A stretch of DNA of 64,000 bases from Orbilia blumenaviensis (lineage: Eukaryota; Ascomycota; Orbiliomycetes; Orbiliales; Orbiliaceae): positions 744,001-808,000 of the forward strand of contig JAVHNS010000009.1 of the NCBI GenBank assembly GCA_036872755.1, read 5' to 3'. The notes below the pieces were generated by a model, which was given only the letters and a program-made list of their open reading frames with translations, had not been told where the DNA came from and did no database searches. Of the stretch, positions 32,592 to 46,550 are shown piece after piece. A program made the position numbers and the translations under genes. How positions within the stretch are numbered: the first letter of the stretch is position 1; every line of letters begins with the position of its first letter.

Positions 32592-35142
32592 CTAGGGCGG
32601 TTCTATCTCCTCTTTCTGCACCTTCGTTGGAACTCTGTCCGTAGGGTCGGGCCGGTCCGGGCTGACAGCTGTCGGTGGTGGTTCTAGCCTCAATTTCGTG
32701 GCTGACATCGCTGTATGAGTTGCAGTTGGGGGACCATCGAGGCGTTGCGAAGTTTTGCGCGCAAGTTCACGCGCTCGCTCCGCACTACCTAGCCATCTAC
32801 CCTTCGAAAGTATTTTCCGACCTACGTCGTCCATAGATATGTAAAAGGCTTGGCTCCAGTCATAACAATCATTAAAGCCATAGAGTGATAGATGCTCGAT
32901 CCTTAAAACAGATGGTCCTACCATTCCACCTAGTGGAGAGAACTCTCTTACCACTCCCCGGACTAAAGAGTATGATCCTTTTCCATCAGATGGCGGTCTA
33001 GACCTTTCAGTGTGATACGTTTGATTATAGTCCGTAGTATTGCAGACACTATTCCAGTCCTCGGTCCCCACGGGAACGGAGCCGCAGAAAAAGGTGGGCC
33101 ACCGACTCTGTACTACATGCCTGAATGGCAGAATACCATATAGCGGCTCTGTGCTTTTTAAATTTAAATTTGCGGCTAGGGGTGGAAGCCCATTCCACCA
33201 TCTTCCGCACATCGATATAAGCGCATCGGCGTACATGCTGCAGTAATAATGAGTACAGTCGGTTTCAAACATATCACGGCCCGTCGGCGCCTCAACGATA
33301 AAATCGGGGTTTCCGGGGATCGAATAGCCATTGGTGTCATTTTCTTGCCCGCCAAACAACTCTTTTTGAAGCTGAATTATGCTCTCAGTATCAAGGCCTC
33401 CAGTCACGTTCGACTCTTCGATTAGCCAGAGAGAATTGCCTCCTTTGCCATTTTTCGCGAAACCTTCTAGATAATAATGGAAGTTTTTGTATGCGGGGCG
33501 GTTGGCCGAGTTATTGGATGTTGGTTCTGAACGTTTAGGTAGCAGTGCACCGGTTTTGGTTGCCACATACGTTTTTGGAATTTCGGGCGGATAGGTTACA
33601 TCGATTGTGGTGACGAGACTGGAAATACTTGATGGTGAAAGGTCATTCTGTCGTGGAGGGTCAACATCAAATCTAAACCAAAAGTCACGTGTGAAGGCAG
33701 AGCAATCGATATTTCCGTCGAGCTGATTAATTATGATTTCTGGACCAATAAGTTTCATACGATCAAGCTTAGGTTTAGCTTGGTACCAGTGAAGGTTAGT
33801 AACCCTATAGAACTTTGGATCCGACGTGATATCATGGCTATCGCAGCTTTTATTCGTTCCAAGCATAGTTACCACCCCTTCAAGCAATTCAGATAGGTAC
33901 AATTCCCCTTTAAACGTCCTGGACGCTGCCCCGCACAGCGAAAGTGTTAGACCCAAGTCCGAATCGCAGTAATGTTGTCCGCAATCGACATCCGGATACG
34001 GTCTATAATCAATTGTCGCCTTAAGCCTTCCCGTTTCGATACCCTCCTTTAGAATAGATATACCAGCAACATCATTGTTTTGTCGAAAGGGTCTCAAGTA
34101 TGGTTCGGCATAACATCTCATATCCCAGCCACGATCTTCCAAGGGCACGTTGGCTTCGGCTGATTCCGTTGGTGTTGCTAACGCCGTAGTTTCTTTGGTG
34201 CTAGACTGTGTAGACTCAGCGGTATCAAAGCTTGTAAGCTCGACGGACGTAGATATGGGGCCTGCAGAGTTAGCCATGCTAGTGCGTGTAGGCCCAATAA
34301 CGCTTTCCGGCTCCATGGATCCTACAGACCCTACTAGCTTTCTAGAATTACTCGGTTTCTCAGGCTCATCCGAAACTGGTAACTGAAATTGCAATGAATC
34401 CTTCTCTAGTTGCTCCACCGTACAGCCTCCAAGCACCAATTGAATTTCCCATGGGAGAAACTCTGGGTTTTCCTGAGATGGGGTTGTAGTATCCTTTTGG
34501 TACGTCAGTTTTGCCGCGAGGAAGGGGACCCTATCTGATTCCCGAATAGGGTGGGAACGCCATTCGCAAACCCCAACTCTCGGTAGCTCTTTCAACATTG
34601 ATTTCTTGATAACATTAGCGGCCTCCACTATATCCGCACGAAAGAACTTGATGTTGCCTAAATCCTCGATGTCCGACCTGAGGCAAAATCTGAATTGCCA
34701 AGGGTTGCCTGGAAGGCAATATCTAATTGGACAATATGGTGCTAAAGTGTATAGTTCCATGGCGTTTTTGCTGTTTGCAAGTTCTATTAGGCTGTCGAAG
34801 TCGTCTGGGCCGCTTAGTTTTATTGGATTGCCATCGAAATCGTGTCCTCCCGTACTATAGCATTCAAGCCGCGTCGCATTAACCTTCTCGCTTCCTTCTA
34901 GGCCCCTAAGCTCCGGTGATACAGGCTCGAATATTGTCTCGCCCTTCACTACAGGGTGCTAAGTGAATGTTTAGTAACTTATCTCAGTTTACCGTCGTCT
35001 GATATAAGACTTAAATAACATATCTAATTGAGTTAATTTTACATACCAGATTCCTATACAGAAACTTCTGGGCGAAGACTCCAATGTTGAGGCTGAAAGC
35101 ATAGAGGAGCAACCTCATGATTAAACGGCACGCTGCCGTCAT
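32592..35142 (-). CDS. Large secreted protein with repeated cysteine modules, unknown function
   Basis: Exon 1 is 35142-35047, the intron GTATGT...TTAG, and exon 2 34958-32592, giving 820 aa. The short first exon supplies the signal peptide (MRLLLYAFSLNIGVFAQ after the first nine residues), so the protein should enter the secretory pathway. The body is Cys-rich with no known domain. Two related segments stand out: DCGQHYCDSDLGLTLSLCG (near residue 355) and DCTHYYCSMYADALISMCG (near 610). Both have the form DC-x2-[HY]-YC-x(10)-CG and are followed by hydrophobic/Leu-rich sequence. A third, looser module (YCPIRYCLPGNPWQFRFC) lies near residue 140. This suggests triplication of a secreted domain. 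A Ser/Thr-rich linker lies around 240-300, and a Pro/Thr-rich tail ends the protein. No GPI or TM segment is evident. A second in-frame ATG eight codons in (35118) could also be the start. Confidence 0.8.
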
Positions 35143-37637
35143 CTCGCTATCCTGTAGACTTCAAACCAGGACCCTAGTGATACTCTATATATTTATGCCA
35201 ATATTTCTTTTCTACTGTTCTTTAAACAGACAATACCTAGCGACGATACAATCCGTGGACAAAAAGGATTAGACCTATAGAGTTGAGGGTCCATCTACAC
35301 TTTTATGTCTTCCCTTTAATATTATTTCTGCCCCCTTCATTCGATATTGAAAGACATTTATCAAAGTATCTAGCGTCCCCTCTAGCCGCGTATAGATCGC
35401 CCCAACTCAATCAACTAGTATCGTAGTACCCGACATTGTTGTATTTTCACAAGAAATATGTTGTTGCCAGGCTGTTCAGGTTCTGACGGCCTAGGCGCGC
35501 GGCAGGCTGGGTCAGAATGCGAAACCTCAGATATATGTGGGTTCATGCTTATTGTGTAGTACTAATTTAATAATTTGCCTTAATAGGTATTATAACATTA
35601 TGTTACAGTCATACAGGTGGTTTATAATGTTTATACGGCAAATCTAGCCTTGTCGACGACGTAACGTAACCCGCTCCCCTCTACAATTGACGCAATTCTA
35701 TATGCATGCAAAGTCCATAATCACGAGACATAGGACAACTATGATGCATAGTACGAAGAATTCCAATTCAAGTGAATTTCTCCCTTCCTCACGTTGGTGG
35801 CAAGTTACGGGTCATTGGCAAATACACATACGCCGCCACGCTACTCATAGGAATTAATTCGAAGTTAAGCTAAACGATCCAGCCCCCAAGCTGCGCTTCT
35901 CTAACTAATACTACGAAATTCGACGGTAATAGATGGTCTCACAAATTATAAATGAGGCTCCATGGAGTAGTCGGTACGTTGAGGCTGGTTTACGAGACCA
36001 GCACTGTATATAGGGATTCACCAAAAGCGGCTCTGGATCTTCCAACCCTAACACCCCTCCCCTCTCTGTTTTCAACCATGGACAAAGCCCTATCCAGGAA
36101 TGACGGACATGAACAATTACTCTCTGCATATGCTATATATTACATTAATAATTCAACATCCCTTCTGAATAGTAAGATATTGATATATTGTGGGGGCGTT
36201 GTGTTACTGCCCCGCTTCCAATCCGGAGATTCGGACAGACGGTAGTAAAAGCCTCCTCTCTCCATGTATATTTTTCATGGATTCCTTCCATGTGGGAATC
36301 TTGGTTTTCTTGTTTTCCTTTTCCCTGTGCAATCGGTCAAGGGCTGAGTATATATTAATTATTCTGGAAGTTGGCTAACATATAAGAAAAACGTGTGCAA
36401 AACGGGGAGAATGCAGCTTGGTTCCTAACATGATCCTAGTAAAAAGTTAATACTAAGGAAGTTTTCTAGATATCCGGATGCCGCCGACTGGGTGTATTGT
36501 ATATGGCATGCTGTCTATTATGTGACAAGGGTAATCCGTCTTCTTCTTCTTCTTCTTCTGCTTCTTCTTTTTTGTTGTGCAGGTGAATGTTAGTGCTTGG
36601 GTACTCTGGTATCATGCTGTCAACCTCGTATCCGCAACCCGTCAACAGCCGAAGTGGATGCGACGGGTGAGTCCCTGCCCTTGTACCAAAATTCTATCGA
36701 CGACCTTGTTGAGCACCAGAAAAAAATCGGCATGTGGGATCGTTCGGAAAAGAACACAGTAGAATTCCTAATTATCTTTTTTTCTGTATGCATCGATCGG
36801 GGTGTCATTCCGATAACGATCTATGCTATTCACTAGCTGGTAGTACATTAACGAAGTTATGGTATACTCTAAACCTTTTCTTTCTCTACCGAGGTTTCTG
36901 ACTCGTAGCAGAATAACAGATTCTTTATATTTTTTGTTTTATTCCAAATCAGGAAAAATTACCGGCTTGTTACAATCGACTTTCCGGAAATCGCAGTATT
37001 CTGGAGCGCCATGCGGAACTGAAATTTGGGGTCATAGCGTTTTTTTGGATTCATCCTTTTCCTCTTCTTGTGGGGACGACGAAGGCTTATTATTTACTAT
37101 TTATTACTCGAACATCATTTGCTCGTTCATTGTAATATTGATTGAAACGGTTTGCTTGAGTGTTTGAAGCTGGGATACATACGCACCCAGCTGTATCATA
37201 CCGTCTGATATTACGCATGCGGGCTGGTGAGATCAGGTTCTTGTCCTCCCTCGCTAAACCACAATTCGCAAGAGGCTACAGTTTCACAGAAAAGACATGT
37301 AGAAGACCTCGAACAATGATACCTGTAGAAGAAAAGGCATTAAAAAAAGTAAAAGACGGCATGGAACTCATGCACTCGTGGACCGCGTGCACGTCCCCTT
37401 CGCCGTTCTTTTTTTTTTTTTTTTTTTTTGGTCCTTTCGCCCTTTCCCAAAAGGCAATGCAAGATGCATCTGCCTGTCCTGCACATACGTACTTGGATAT
37501 ATACGGGGAATAGACTTTTTTTTTTTCATTTAACGATCATGGTTAACTAGCATGTATGTGTGTGTCATCTACATACCACACCATCGGGCTTTCAAAGCGG
37601 GGGAGAAGGCTAGGAAAGGGCGAAATGAAAAAAAAAA

Positions 37638-37674
<37 letters not shown>

Positions 37675-40600
37675 ACTAGGATTGTCGACGAGTTGGCGAA
37701 CATGGGGTAAAATGGTGGGTGGGCAGGGTCTTTCAAAGACCAGGCTGGGATTCTCACAAGAAAAAAAATAAAATAATAACGCTTCGTACTTGGTACTTAA
37801 TCAAAAAAAAAAGGTGACCCAAAGGAGAAGAGGCGAGCGAGAAGACAAGGACCGGGGAATATCCAAGGAATGGAAATCTGGAGTAAAAGAAATAAAGAGG
37901 GGAATCGTGAATCATGAGACAAGATGTCGGCTTGATGAATTGATATATTATCGCCTGATCAGTGGGTTTATACGGCGTCCGACGATGTTGAGGATCTGGC
38001 CGGCCTGCTAGCTGGGAGGCAAAAGATGTTTGAACTCCACATTTCTTCTCGCTTTTAAGATCCTGGGGATCTGTCGGCCATCTGAGTTCCCTGCGATCTC
38101 GAGCTCCGATTTGTCGTTCTGATTGGGCTTGGGGGGCTATCTTTTTTGACAGCTATGACCTATTATCTTGGGTGGCTTCTGGCCACAATTTAACCCAGTT
38201 CAATTATCATGGTCTTTTCCATAGAAAACGCAAGTCCGAGTTTACCCAGTCTATTCAACCTATTTCGCCTATTGTCCATTTCGCCTCCAAACAGCTCATA
38301 GATAAGTCATTTATTGCCCACGGAGCAAGCGCTGCAAAGGCAAACGGTAAAAAGAACGCCTTAGATTAGAAAAACCCTCGGACTTCCCTTGAAGGCCTGA
38401 CAGTGAGCGCGCACACACCTCAAAATTGAGAAGAGCGCTCGAGCTCAAGAGACAATGATTGAAGTTATGTTGGATATCGCGCTGGCATGGGGGTAAGGAT
38501 TGATATTTTTAGAATATGTTCTCTCTCTAGGGTTTCCCAATGTAACAGGTTTCCTTCAGCTTTGTGACGCGGCCCATTTTTTTGTTACCGTTGCAAGAGC
38601 GGTTGGATATAATACAATACTACCGATGTATGCATAGATTGATGTACGTGACCTTTTGAAATACCAGATAGTTAACAACAAGCATGTGCTTTCTCCATTA
38701 ACTTGCGCGCATATCCTCGAGGGGTACATGTATATGTACCGTGGATGCAAAATTCTGTGACTCTTGATATCAACCCGATCAATATCTCCGGTTGATTAAG
38801 ATGCTTGTCTGTAATCGAAAGGGAAAGAAAATCCCCCTCCGTGCATGTTTCAAGAGTTCGGGAACGCCTGCACGCTACCGCGTAATATTGTCGAAATGTT
38901 CTTTACGGCAAAACCTGAGGTTTTTGAATCTCTTGATTTTGTTGATACCCAAGTACTTCGCTGGTGTATCTGGTAACATTCGACTATTTTACCCCAAGTC
39001 TTCATAAGAAACTGTTGTATCGCGGGAATGCGGCAGTATAAGGTTTTTTTTTCTTCTTGTTCATTTCTTGGTGGTTTCAATCAAACTGATGAAGCTTTCT
39101 TGTAACCTGGTGGGGGCTTCGCTCTTTCCCATGTTTGAGAATTGTACCAAAGATCACGAAACAATTGCGACAGCTGAACTAGCCTGGAACTAAATTCCAG
39201 ACGGGAAAGCTTTGCGACAGCTGCAGGTTCGTAATACGTTTGCTCCTTTGCGAGATGGCGTTGTACTTTGCCAACCTTTTCCCGACCTTCTGGACACAAA
39301 TCAGAATGTAACGCACCTCTTCCTTTTGACGTCGCTAGTCTGGGCTGCATGGGGGAGGCTACGACATCGCCACAATTACCTCGTGTTTTTTCTCTTTTCT
39401 TTCTGGGGAAGAGAGCCTCTTACTTCATCGTCATCTTTTGAAGATTTTTTTGGGGTGTTATTAGCCGGCGAATGGGTGGCTGAGGTCCCATCTTCCAACG
39501 GACTTTAAAAAACGTGCAGAAAGGAAACCTATAGCGAGGAAAGTCTAGACGCTTGTGCCTTTTCTCTACAACCAATTCTGGCTTGGGGTTGTCGGAGGGT
39601 CTAGATTTCTTCTTCTTTTTGCTTAGCATCTGGAATAAGGGTCTATCAAGCCCGGACGCCACTTATTTTCTTAGTCCATCGGTGTACCTCTTGCTTTTTC
39701 TTGACTGGCATGATAATGAATCGCATGATTCGATTCGATTTTTCAAGATCGGTGGCTGGGCCCGGCTCGGTATCTTTTCTGGCGCCACCACAACCGGCAT
39801 CAATTAATGAAGATGCAAATCAAGAAAATCTGATAACCCAAAAGTCTCTCATTCGTCTAGTGCTACCTGAACAAAAAGTAGCCTCACAGAAAGAAAGAAA
39901 AGAAAAAAGGCCCGCTAAAGCAAGCATGCACACGGCTCGTAGCTCGAAAAAACGAGGAATGACATTTCGTCCCGCGTTAACCCGTCCCACCGCAGGCGCG
40001 GGCGACGAGAGAGATTCTGGAGTGCTTTAGTTTAGTGGGCGGCCGGCGTTCGTACGTGTGATCAATCGGGAAGCTGGTGTATTTGATAAAAACTTGATTT
40101 TTTTTTTTTTTTTTCTTTCTTCCTTCAGTTGTTCTTTCCTTTTGAATATTCCAGCGCTTGATAGCGTAAAAGAAAAGACGGGAACTTCTAGCGCTCTGCC
40201 TTTCGTGATTGATTATAATGCGATGATTCAGCGAAATAGATGGATGGGCACGGCATAGTTAACAAACTAGGAATATATTGAATAGGCTCTCTTCTTGTGC
40301 ATACAATATCAAAGAGCTCTCAAAGCGCATTGAATTTTATACAAATTCTTTAATGACCTTGGCCGCCAACAACAAACTTCATTTACCTTTCTAGGAAACG
40401 TCATTCGTTAATTCTTTTTTATTTATTATTTTATATTCGTCAAGAGTAGAGTACACCGTGCTGGATCAAACCTCTCTTTTTAGATGGGGGTGTGGGCTAA
40501 TTGGGATCACATCAAAGGTTTCGGAATGATGATTGGTTACATTTTAGTGCGTTTTTTGTTGTTGCTTCCCAATTCTCAGGTTTCGATGTCCACGTTGTGC

Positions 40601-43600
40601 TTCTGAAACGATGTGTACATATACATACATACATATGCAAGAAGGAAGGAGAAAAAAGACCAATAAGTGCAGCAGCTAGCTACCTGGTGCATGGAAGCTC
40701 AGTAGCATGTTGGAGGAGCTACCAGTTAGTTGGCGAGCGCGGGATTGCATTTGCCTTCTCGGCTTGTGAGAATAGAAAGAGAAAGAGGAAAGAAAGAGAA
40801 GGAACCCTTGTCTCGATCTCTGACATCGGTGTAATGCATAATGGGCGTCTACATAATGTGATGTTATGTACTGTGTATGTACCTTTTCCTTTCTTTTTTT
40901 ATATATTTTATTACTCTTGTCATGAGGGTTGCTGTTCCTGTTAATACTTGTGAGAAGCCTGGGGAGAAAAGAGCTAAGGAACCATACCCTTTCGTGCCGC
41001 AGATGCGGGTGCAAGCTAGCTAGCTAGGCATAAGACCTCGAATCGAAAACTCCCATCGCCAGAGGCGAAAGGAAAAGGGAAGAGGGAAAAAAAAGTAAGC
41101 ACCACCAAAAGATCGTAGAATATGGATGTGCTCTCCTTCCTGAAACACCATTGAAGGGTAGCCTATCGCATTTAAAGGAAGTTTTTTTTGTTGGTAGTGT
41201 TGTCTCTCGCTCTTGTTCCGACTAGGGAGTGCGTGACCAGGTTTTTCGGGCTGGGGTGACAGGCAGAGCCTTGATTGTAGGCTTGACCTGGTCAGTTTCT
41301 TACGTATGGACTTTAGGCCTTTGCCGTTCTTCAATCGTGGTATGTAAAGTTTGCCGATGGACACGTCTTGAGGTAAGGGAATCAATTCTAGGCTTTTTGT
41401 GCGACGGTTTTTTCATGCATGTTTTCTGGATTGATAGATGGAGGACGATGATAAGGACAGATGCTACTTATTCGCTTGTGTTTCCATGCACAAAAAGGAT
41501 GGATGGGTGGATGAGCTGGCCTGTGATATCTATGCGACTGATGCAATGCAAGGCCTGTTCCTTTTTTCAGCTGATGCTGGGTTTCTTTGACAGCCAGCTA
41601 ATTCAGCTCAGCTCGCCTTGTTTTAGTTATTGGAAGCTGGCATATGGTCTTGTCAGGTCAATGCATACCTTGGAAGTATTATCTAGCCAGGGACAAGTTC
41701 TTTCAATCGATAGAATATCGATCAATCGTTTCGGAGAGCATACATCGGTATTCAGAAGGTCTCCGAACCGCATACCAGCCAATCAATATTATATTTAAGA
41801 TAGAGATATATATTACTGTATCTATCCAAGCCGTAATATTAATTGGATGCTACCCTCTTCTTCAAGTAGCGAAACAAGGAAGGGATGAAATCCGAAACGT
41901 CGAATGTCGAATTAATGACTTTTATATTACCCTTCGAGAAGCCTTCCTTCCAGAAAAGAGCTCCATACTTTTAAATTTTATTATTGCTATTACTATTATA
42001 ATATATTGATAGCAGGATTATCAAGTGATCATAATTAATCTATCCGAATTTCCTTTTTTGCTGTTGCGCAAGCTTTTTTTGTGTTTGGCGATATTAAATA
42101 ATAAAAGCGAAAAAGGCTCCGCTAATATCGTATATATAACTCCGACAAGTGCGAAATGTTTCGTTTCATCTTAAGTCAGATCAGGAATGAGGGAAGGGGG
42201 AAGGGCGTACGTATGGCGTCTATATCCACCGCTGATATTGGGTAATTGTTTGACTGCGAAAATGGTCCGTTGCGACACGATGGAGACGATTTTATTATTT
42301 TCGATTTTATGGGATACCTACATTACGTGAGAAGTTATTTGAGGCTCTACAGAGCACCGTGCGTTTTGTTGGTGGGAGTTGAGGTACTTCTTGTATGTAT
42401 GGATACACATACCTTTGAGTGGTGGGTTTGTTGCGCAGCGTAGGCGATAGGGCTCAGGCGGTGTAAGCAATTGCGCACGGATGTTGGAATTTACCTGTTC
42501 CTGAATTCAGGCACAGACCAGTTCTTAGCCGTGATAATGCTCCTCCTCTGCTTTGCTGCTGCTGCTATTATTACCAGAGAATTTTGGAAATATTCGAAAT
42601 GAAATCACACACACATATGAAAAGAGGGAACAGTGCGAGATTAATAGTATTTCCTTTCTTTTCTTTTTCCTGCTTGGTTGCTTGAAGCTGGTGGTTAGGG
42701 TATGGTAGTTTCGTCAAGCAGATGTAATGTATGGATGGAGTATCTGATCGACCAGCGCTATGGCATTGTCGTCGCTCACCCCCGCGAGAGTGCCGGGCAG
42801 GTACCGTATACAGGCACTGTATACAGGCACCGTACCTCGGGAGTAGGCGAGCATGGATGGCAGACGCACCCCTTTTTTTCCTGCTGTACATGTGTCTCTA
42901 TTTTTTCCTGTCTTCTCGTTGGTGGCTTTTGTGGGTTGTTCGATCGGATGCTAGGTACCGGTTGGCAAACTGTCATTCGATTCGGCGATGTTGTATATCC
43001 TCGGCTCCACCAGCCTTTAGTAGGAATTCTTTTTTTTTATTTCAATGTCGGTTGTGCAGGTTGTCGGGCTGGTCTGCGCTATAGTACTTGAGGTATGTAA
43101 TAGTAGTGATTCTCCTACACCCACTGGCTACTCCGGGGTGATGGGTGGATCCCACCCATCTCTTCGCCAATTTCGCCGATTCTGTGAAGTGCAAGTGCAA
43201 GTGAAGGGTGATGTGGTAAAAAAGCAAGCTTGCAATTGGGGAACGATCGAGGGAGAAGAGGAATGGAGATGTTGTTATAGCCCGTCAGCCGGTCCCGTTC
43301 CTTTTTGGCAGTGCATTGCCTGCCTTGGTTACTTGTTATACTAAGCTAAGGAATTATTACTGCCTGGTTGTTCATGTGCCATAGCTAAGGAAATTAATTG
43401 AATACTGTGCGAACGGGATTCGGCAAAAGTAGTTGCAGAGGCAGATGTCCGGGCGGAGCTGAGCGGTTTGCTTCAAATCGAGGCAATTACCTAGGTAGTG
43501 ACAGTAGACCATATTCTTATATACGACGACTTAGTACTACTGTGCTGTTCTTTTATTTTTATAAAGTTTCTTGTTGGGTCTGATTCGGGTCAGCATGCGC

Positions 43601-44056
43601 GGCCGAGCAAAGCCGCAGCCTTGGATGCTCACTCACAGATCACATGTGGAGATAGCGATATATATATATATATATATCTACAAACGTATACTAATATTGA
43701 CAGCCTTGGGCCCGGAAGGATGTGTGTATGTACTCGGGCTTATCTTCTTGTGAAGCCTTGGCCTATCGACAGCAACGGTGACAGATGAGAAGTATATTAA
43801 GAGTTTATATTCAGAAACTTAAGCACCTTGTTTGGCGGTTAGTACTAGTGTTAGCGAGCTGTTAGAAAGGCTGTTCTGATATTTCCTTTCTTTTCTTTAC
43901 TTTTTCCGTCGTTTTCACTTGTGTCCGTCTTGATTCTTCTTCTTTCCGGGTGGAGGTTTTAGTTTTAGTTTTAGTTTTTTTTTTTGCTTGGAGGGGCTTG
44001 TTAGTGTTCAGGATGGATGATGTTTGGGACCATCACGTTTGCGGCATCAGCCTGGC

Positions 44057-44095
<39 letters not shown>

Positions 44096-46550
44096 ATTCG
44101 CTTGCTTTTTTTTGTCCTTCCCTGCCTCAGCATTGTTTCTGAAGCTGCGGATTGGAGCCAGCGATTTCTGTTTTGTCACAGACTGACAAACATTCATTCA
44201 CAGTCAGTCACATCACAACTAATACTCAAGAGCTCTGTTAATGCTAAGAACTCTTATTTGTTATTGATACTACTTATTTACTTAGGTACTTAGTAATATA
44301 TGTACTTACTTAGGTATGCTGTTGTTAAAGGGAGCTGAGTTCCTCTCTGTTGGGTGATCGTGACATGTTAAAATGTGCTTGGTAGTATGTAATGTAATGC
44401 ATATAATGCAGCATAGCACCGTCGTCTGGTGGACGAATATTAATGAATGAATGGATGGATGGATGGATGGATGAGTGAGTGAATCGGTGAACTGAATAGG
44501 CAGATGGACGGATGAATGCCATGTCTGCCCGGTGACGATAGCCCAAATCGACTGTGAATTCGGGCCGAATCAGTGAGCTGAGTGCCTTGGAGTAGAGACG
44601 TTATGATCTGTCTACCAGCTGTCCTTGCTAATACACTATCCGCTGCTACCCACCAGCCCAGTATATCGGCATCAATCAGCACTAATGGGCCTGGGGAAGT
44701 AGGTATTTACCTGGGTACTTAGCAAGCGAGTGGGTACGCAGGACCAGTGTCAGTTCCGTGGTTGTTAAGGACTCGATACTTGCATACATGCATATAGTCG
44801 TTTAATTGGAGTTGATACCTGAGGATCAACCTGAATGACTGTCGAATATTTCGAATCGAGTCCCAAACAAGCCATCCACCCGTTCCCTCTCCAGCCTCTC
44901 CAGACCCCGGTCAGTGCCATGCCAGTGCCAGTGCCTTTCTGATCTGATCTGACCCGACCTGTCCTGACTTGACCCGACCTGTCCTGGCCTGTCTGTTCTC
45001 CTGCAGCAAGCCCGCCAGCCAGCCAAAAAAAGCCAAAAAAGCCAAAGCCGGGCTAGCCAGGGCTGCGTTTCCTGCTTCTGTTGCAACTTGTAAACTGCAG
45101 TGCGCCGCTTCAAACAGGCCCTCACTTTTCTTGGTCCTTTTTTTTTTTTTTTTTTTTTTTTTCGTTCTCTCTTCCTCTTAGCCTGCCCGCAGTGTCATCT
45201 GCCCCCTTCGAGAGTTCCCTTAAACTATTAGTACTCCGTACTAGCTATTAACTGACTGAGTGACTGGCTAGGAATTGATATACATAGTACCTACATGCTC
45301 CGTCAGATCCTCCTCCTCAAACTTAACTCTCATTCTTTCTTCCCGTCCTCTACTATCCTTTGTCCCCCAGTCCGTCGGCTGCTAAATAAGCTTGTTAACC
45401 AAGTACTTACCGCTATTGCATTATCATTACCCGGTGTTATTATTTTACTGTCTTTTCTCTCTCTCTTTTTCTTTATTATATTATATAGGTAACTAAGATA
45501 CTTAACCACCTGCCTGCCTTTCTATAGTACGTACAGAGAGGAGTGCTAATATATAACCTAAATATATTATTTTAGTCGTAGTCTGTGGTTCCATATTCCG
45601 CCCCCCTTCCCCTTCCCTTCCCTTGACTTTCGCTCGAGAATAAACCTCCAACCGAACGAACCACGCAACAACAACCCAACCCAACCCAACAATAACCAGC
45701 TTCCGTTCCATCCATCCATCCACCCAAAACCCATCCCATCCCATCCAATCCAATCCAATAATTAATCCTCTCTTCCAATTCATCCATCCAGCCATCCAGC
45801 CATCGAGATCCTGTTTCTCTTTCTCTCTTCCCCCAAACACACTTCATACACACACAAACATACACAACTACCACACACACTTCCAGAAACAGCCTCGACC
45901 CATCTTGACTCGGCTCAGCTTTTTTGACTCGACTTGGATTTGACTTGGATTTGACTTCACCTGGCCGGGTTTCTTCTTCGTCTTCTTCTGCCTCTCCTAT
46001 ACCGGTAGCCCTGATATATACTCAATAATTGCAAAAAAGAAAGACGCCCGTTCCATACTGAGCCTTTCCGACTGCCTCGAAATCCTTCTCGACTTATTCC
46101 TCCTGTCTTCTCTTACTCTTCTTCCTTTTTTTTTTTTTTTTTTTTATTTTTATTATCCTCTTTCCTTTTCCGATCGGGAAATCATCGCTCAACACCATCG
46201 TCCGAATCGAACGCGCTGGCCCATCTCGCAACACTCCCCCGACACCATCACCACCCAACCAAAGGACTCTGGCAGTTTCCATCGCGTTCCGACCCTCCGT
46301 CCGACAAATTTGACATCTTCGACCCGCCTAGTCTCCGACCTCCGACACTATCTTTTCTCTCTATTTTTCTCTCCTTCTCCCTATACGACAACCTCTTCCA
46401 ACCTCTTACCCTCGACAAATAAATCGCGGACCGAGAAACTATTCTTCCCTCCGATCGAGTGCAGCGCTGCATTCAACATCTCATCTTTCTCATTTTCTTT
46501 CCTTTTCCTTTTTTTCTTTTCTCTTTCGGTGAGATTGTAAGCCAGCCAAA
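35143..46550. other. 11.4-kb region without a supported gene
   Basis: No frame in this interval carries a recognisable domain, and the longest (41229-41798, 189 codons) is compositionally odd with no homologue I know. It has many simple repeats: TTC units (36540-36570), T20 (37411-37430), A-tract then GA repeat (37628-37670), TA repeat (43656-43677), T31 (44061-44091), GGAT units (about 44448-44475) and T25 (45138-45162). A duplicated GTATACAGGCAC lies at about 42795-42825. From about 45300 to 46550 the plus strand is pyrimidine-rich with CCATC repeats (about 45711-45800), the probable promoter and leader of the G-alpha gene. It could host long non-coding transcripts or large regulatory DNA for that gene; nothing in the sequence proves this. 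Confidence 0.5.
44061..44091 (+). repeat. Poly-T microsatellite (T31)
   Basis: Uninterrupted run of 31 T. Similar long T runs occur at 17212-17241 and 45138-45162, all in gene-free DNA. Confidence 0.9.

Noticed and set aside
41229..41798. 189-codon plus-strand open frame in the gene desert
   Set aside because: No domain, odd Cys/Trp-rich composition and no intron signals joining it to other frames; could be chance. Kept only as a note.
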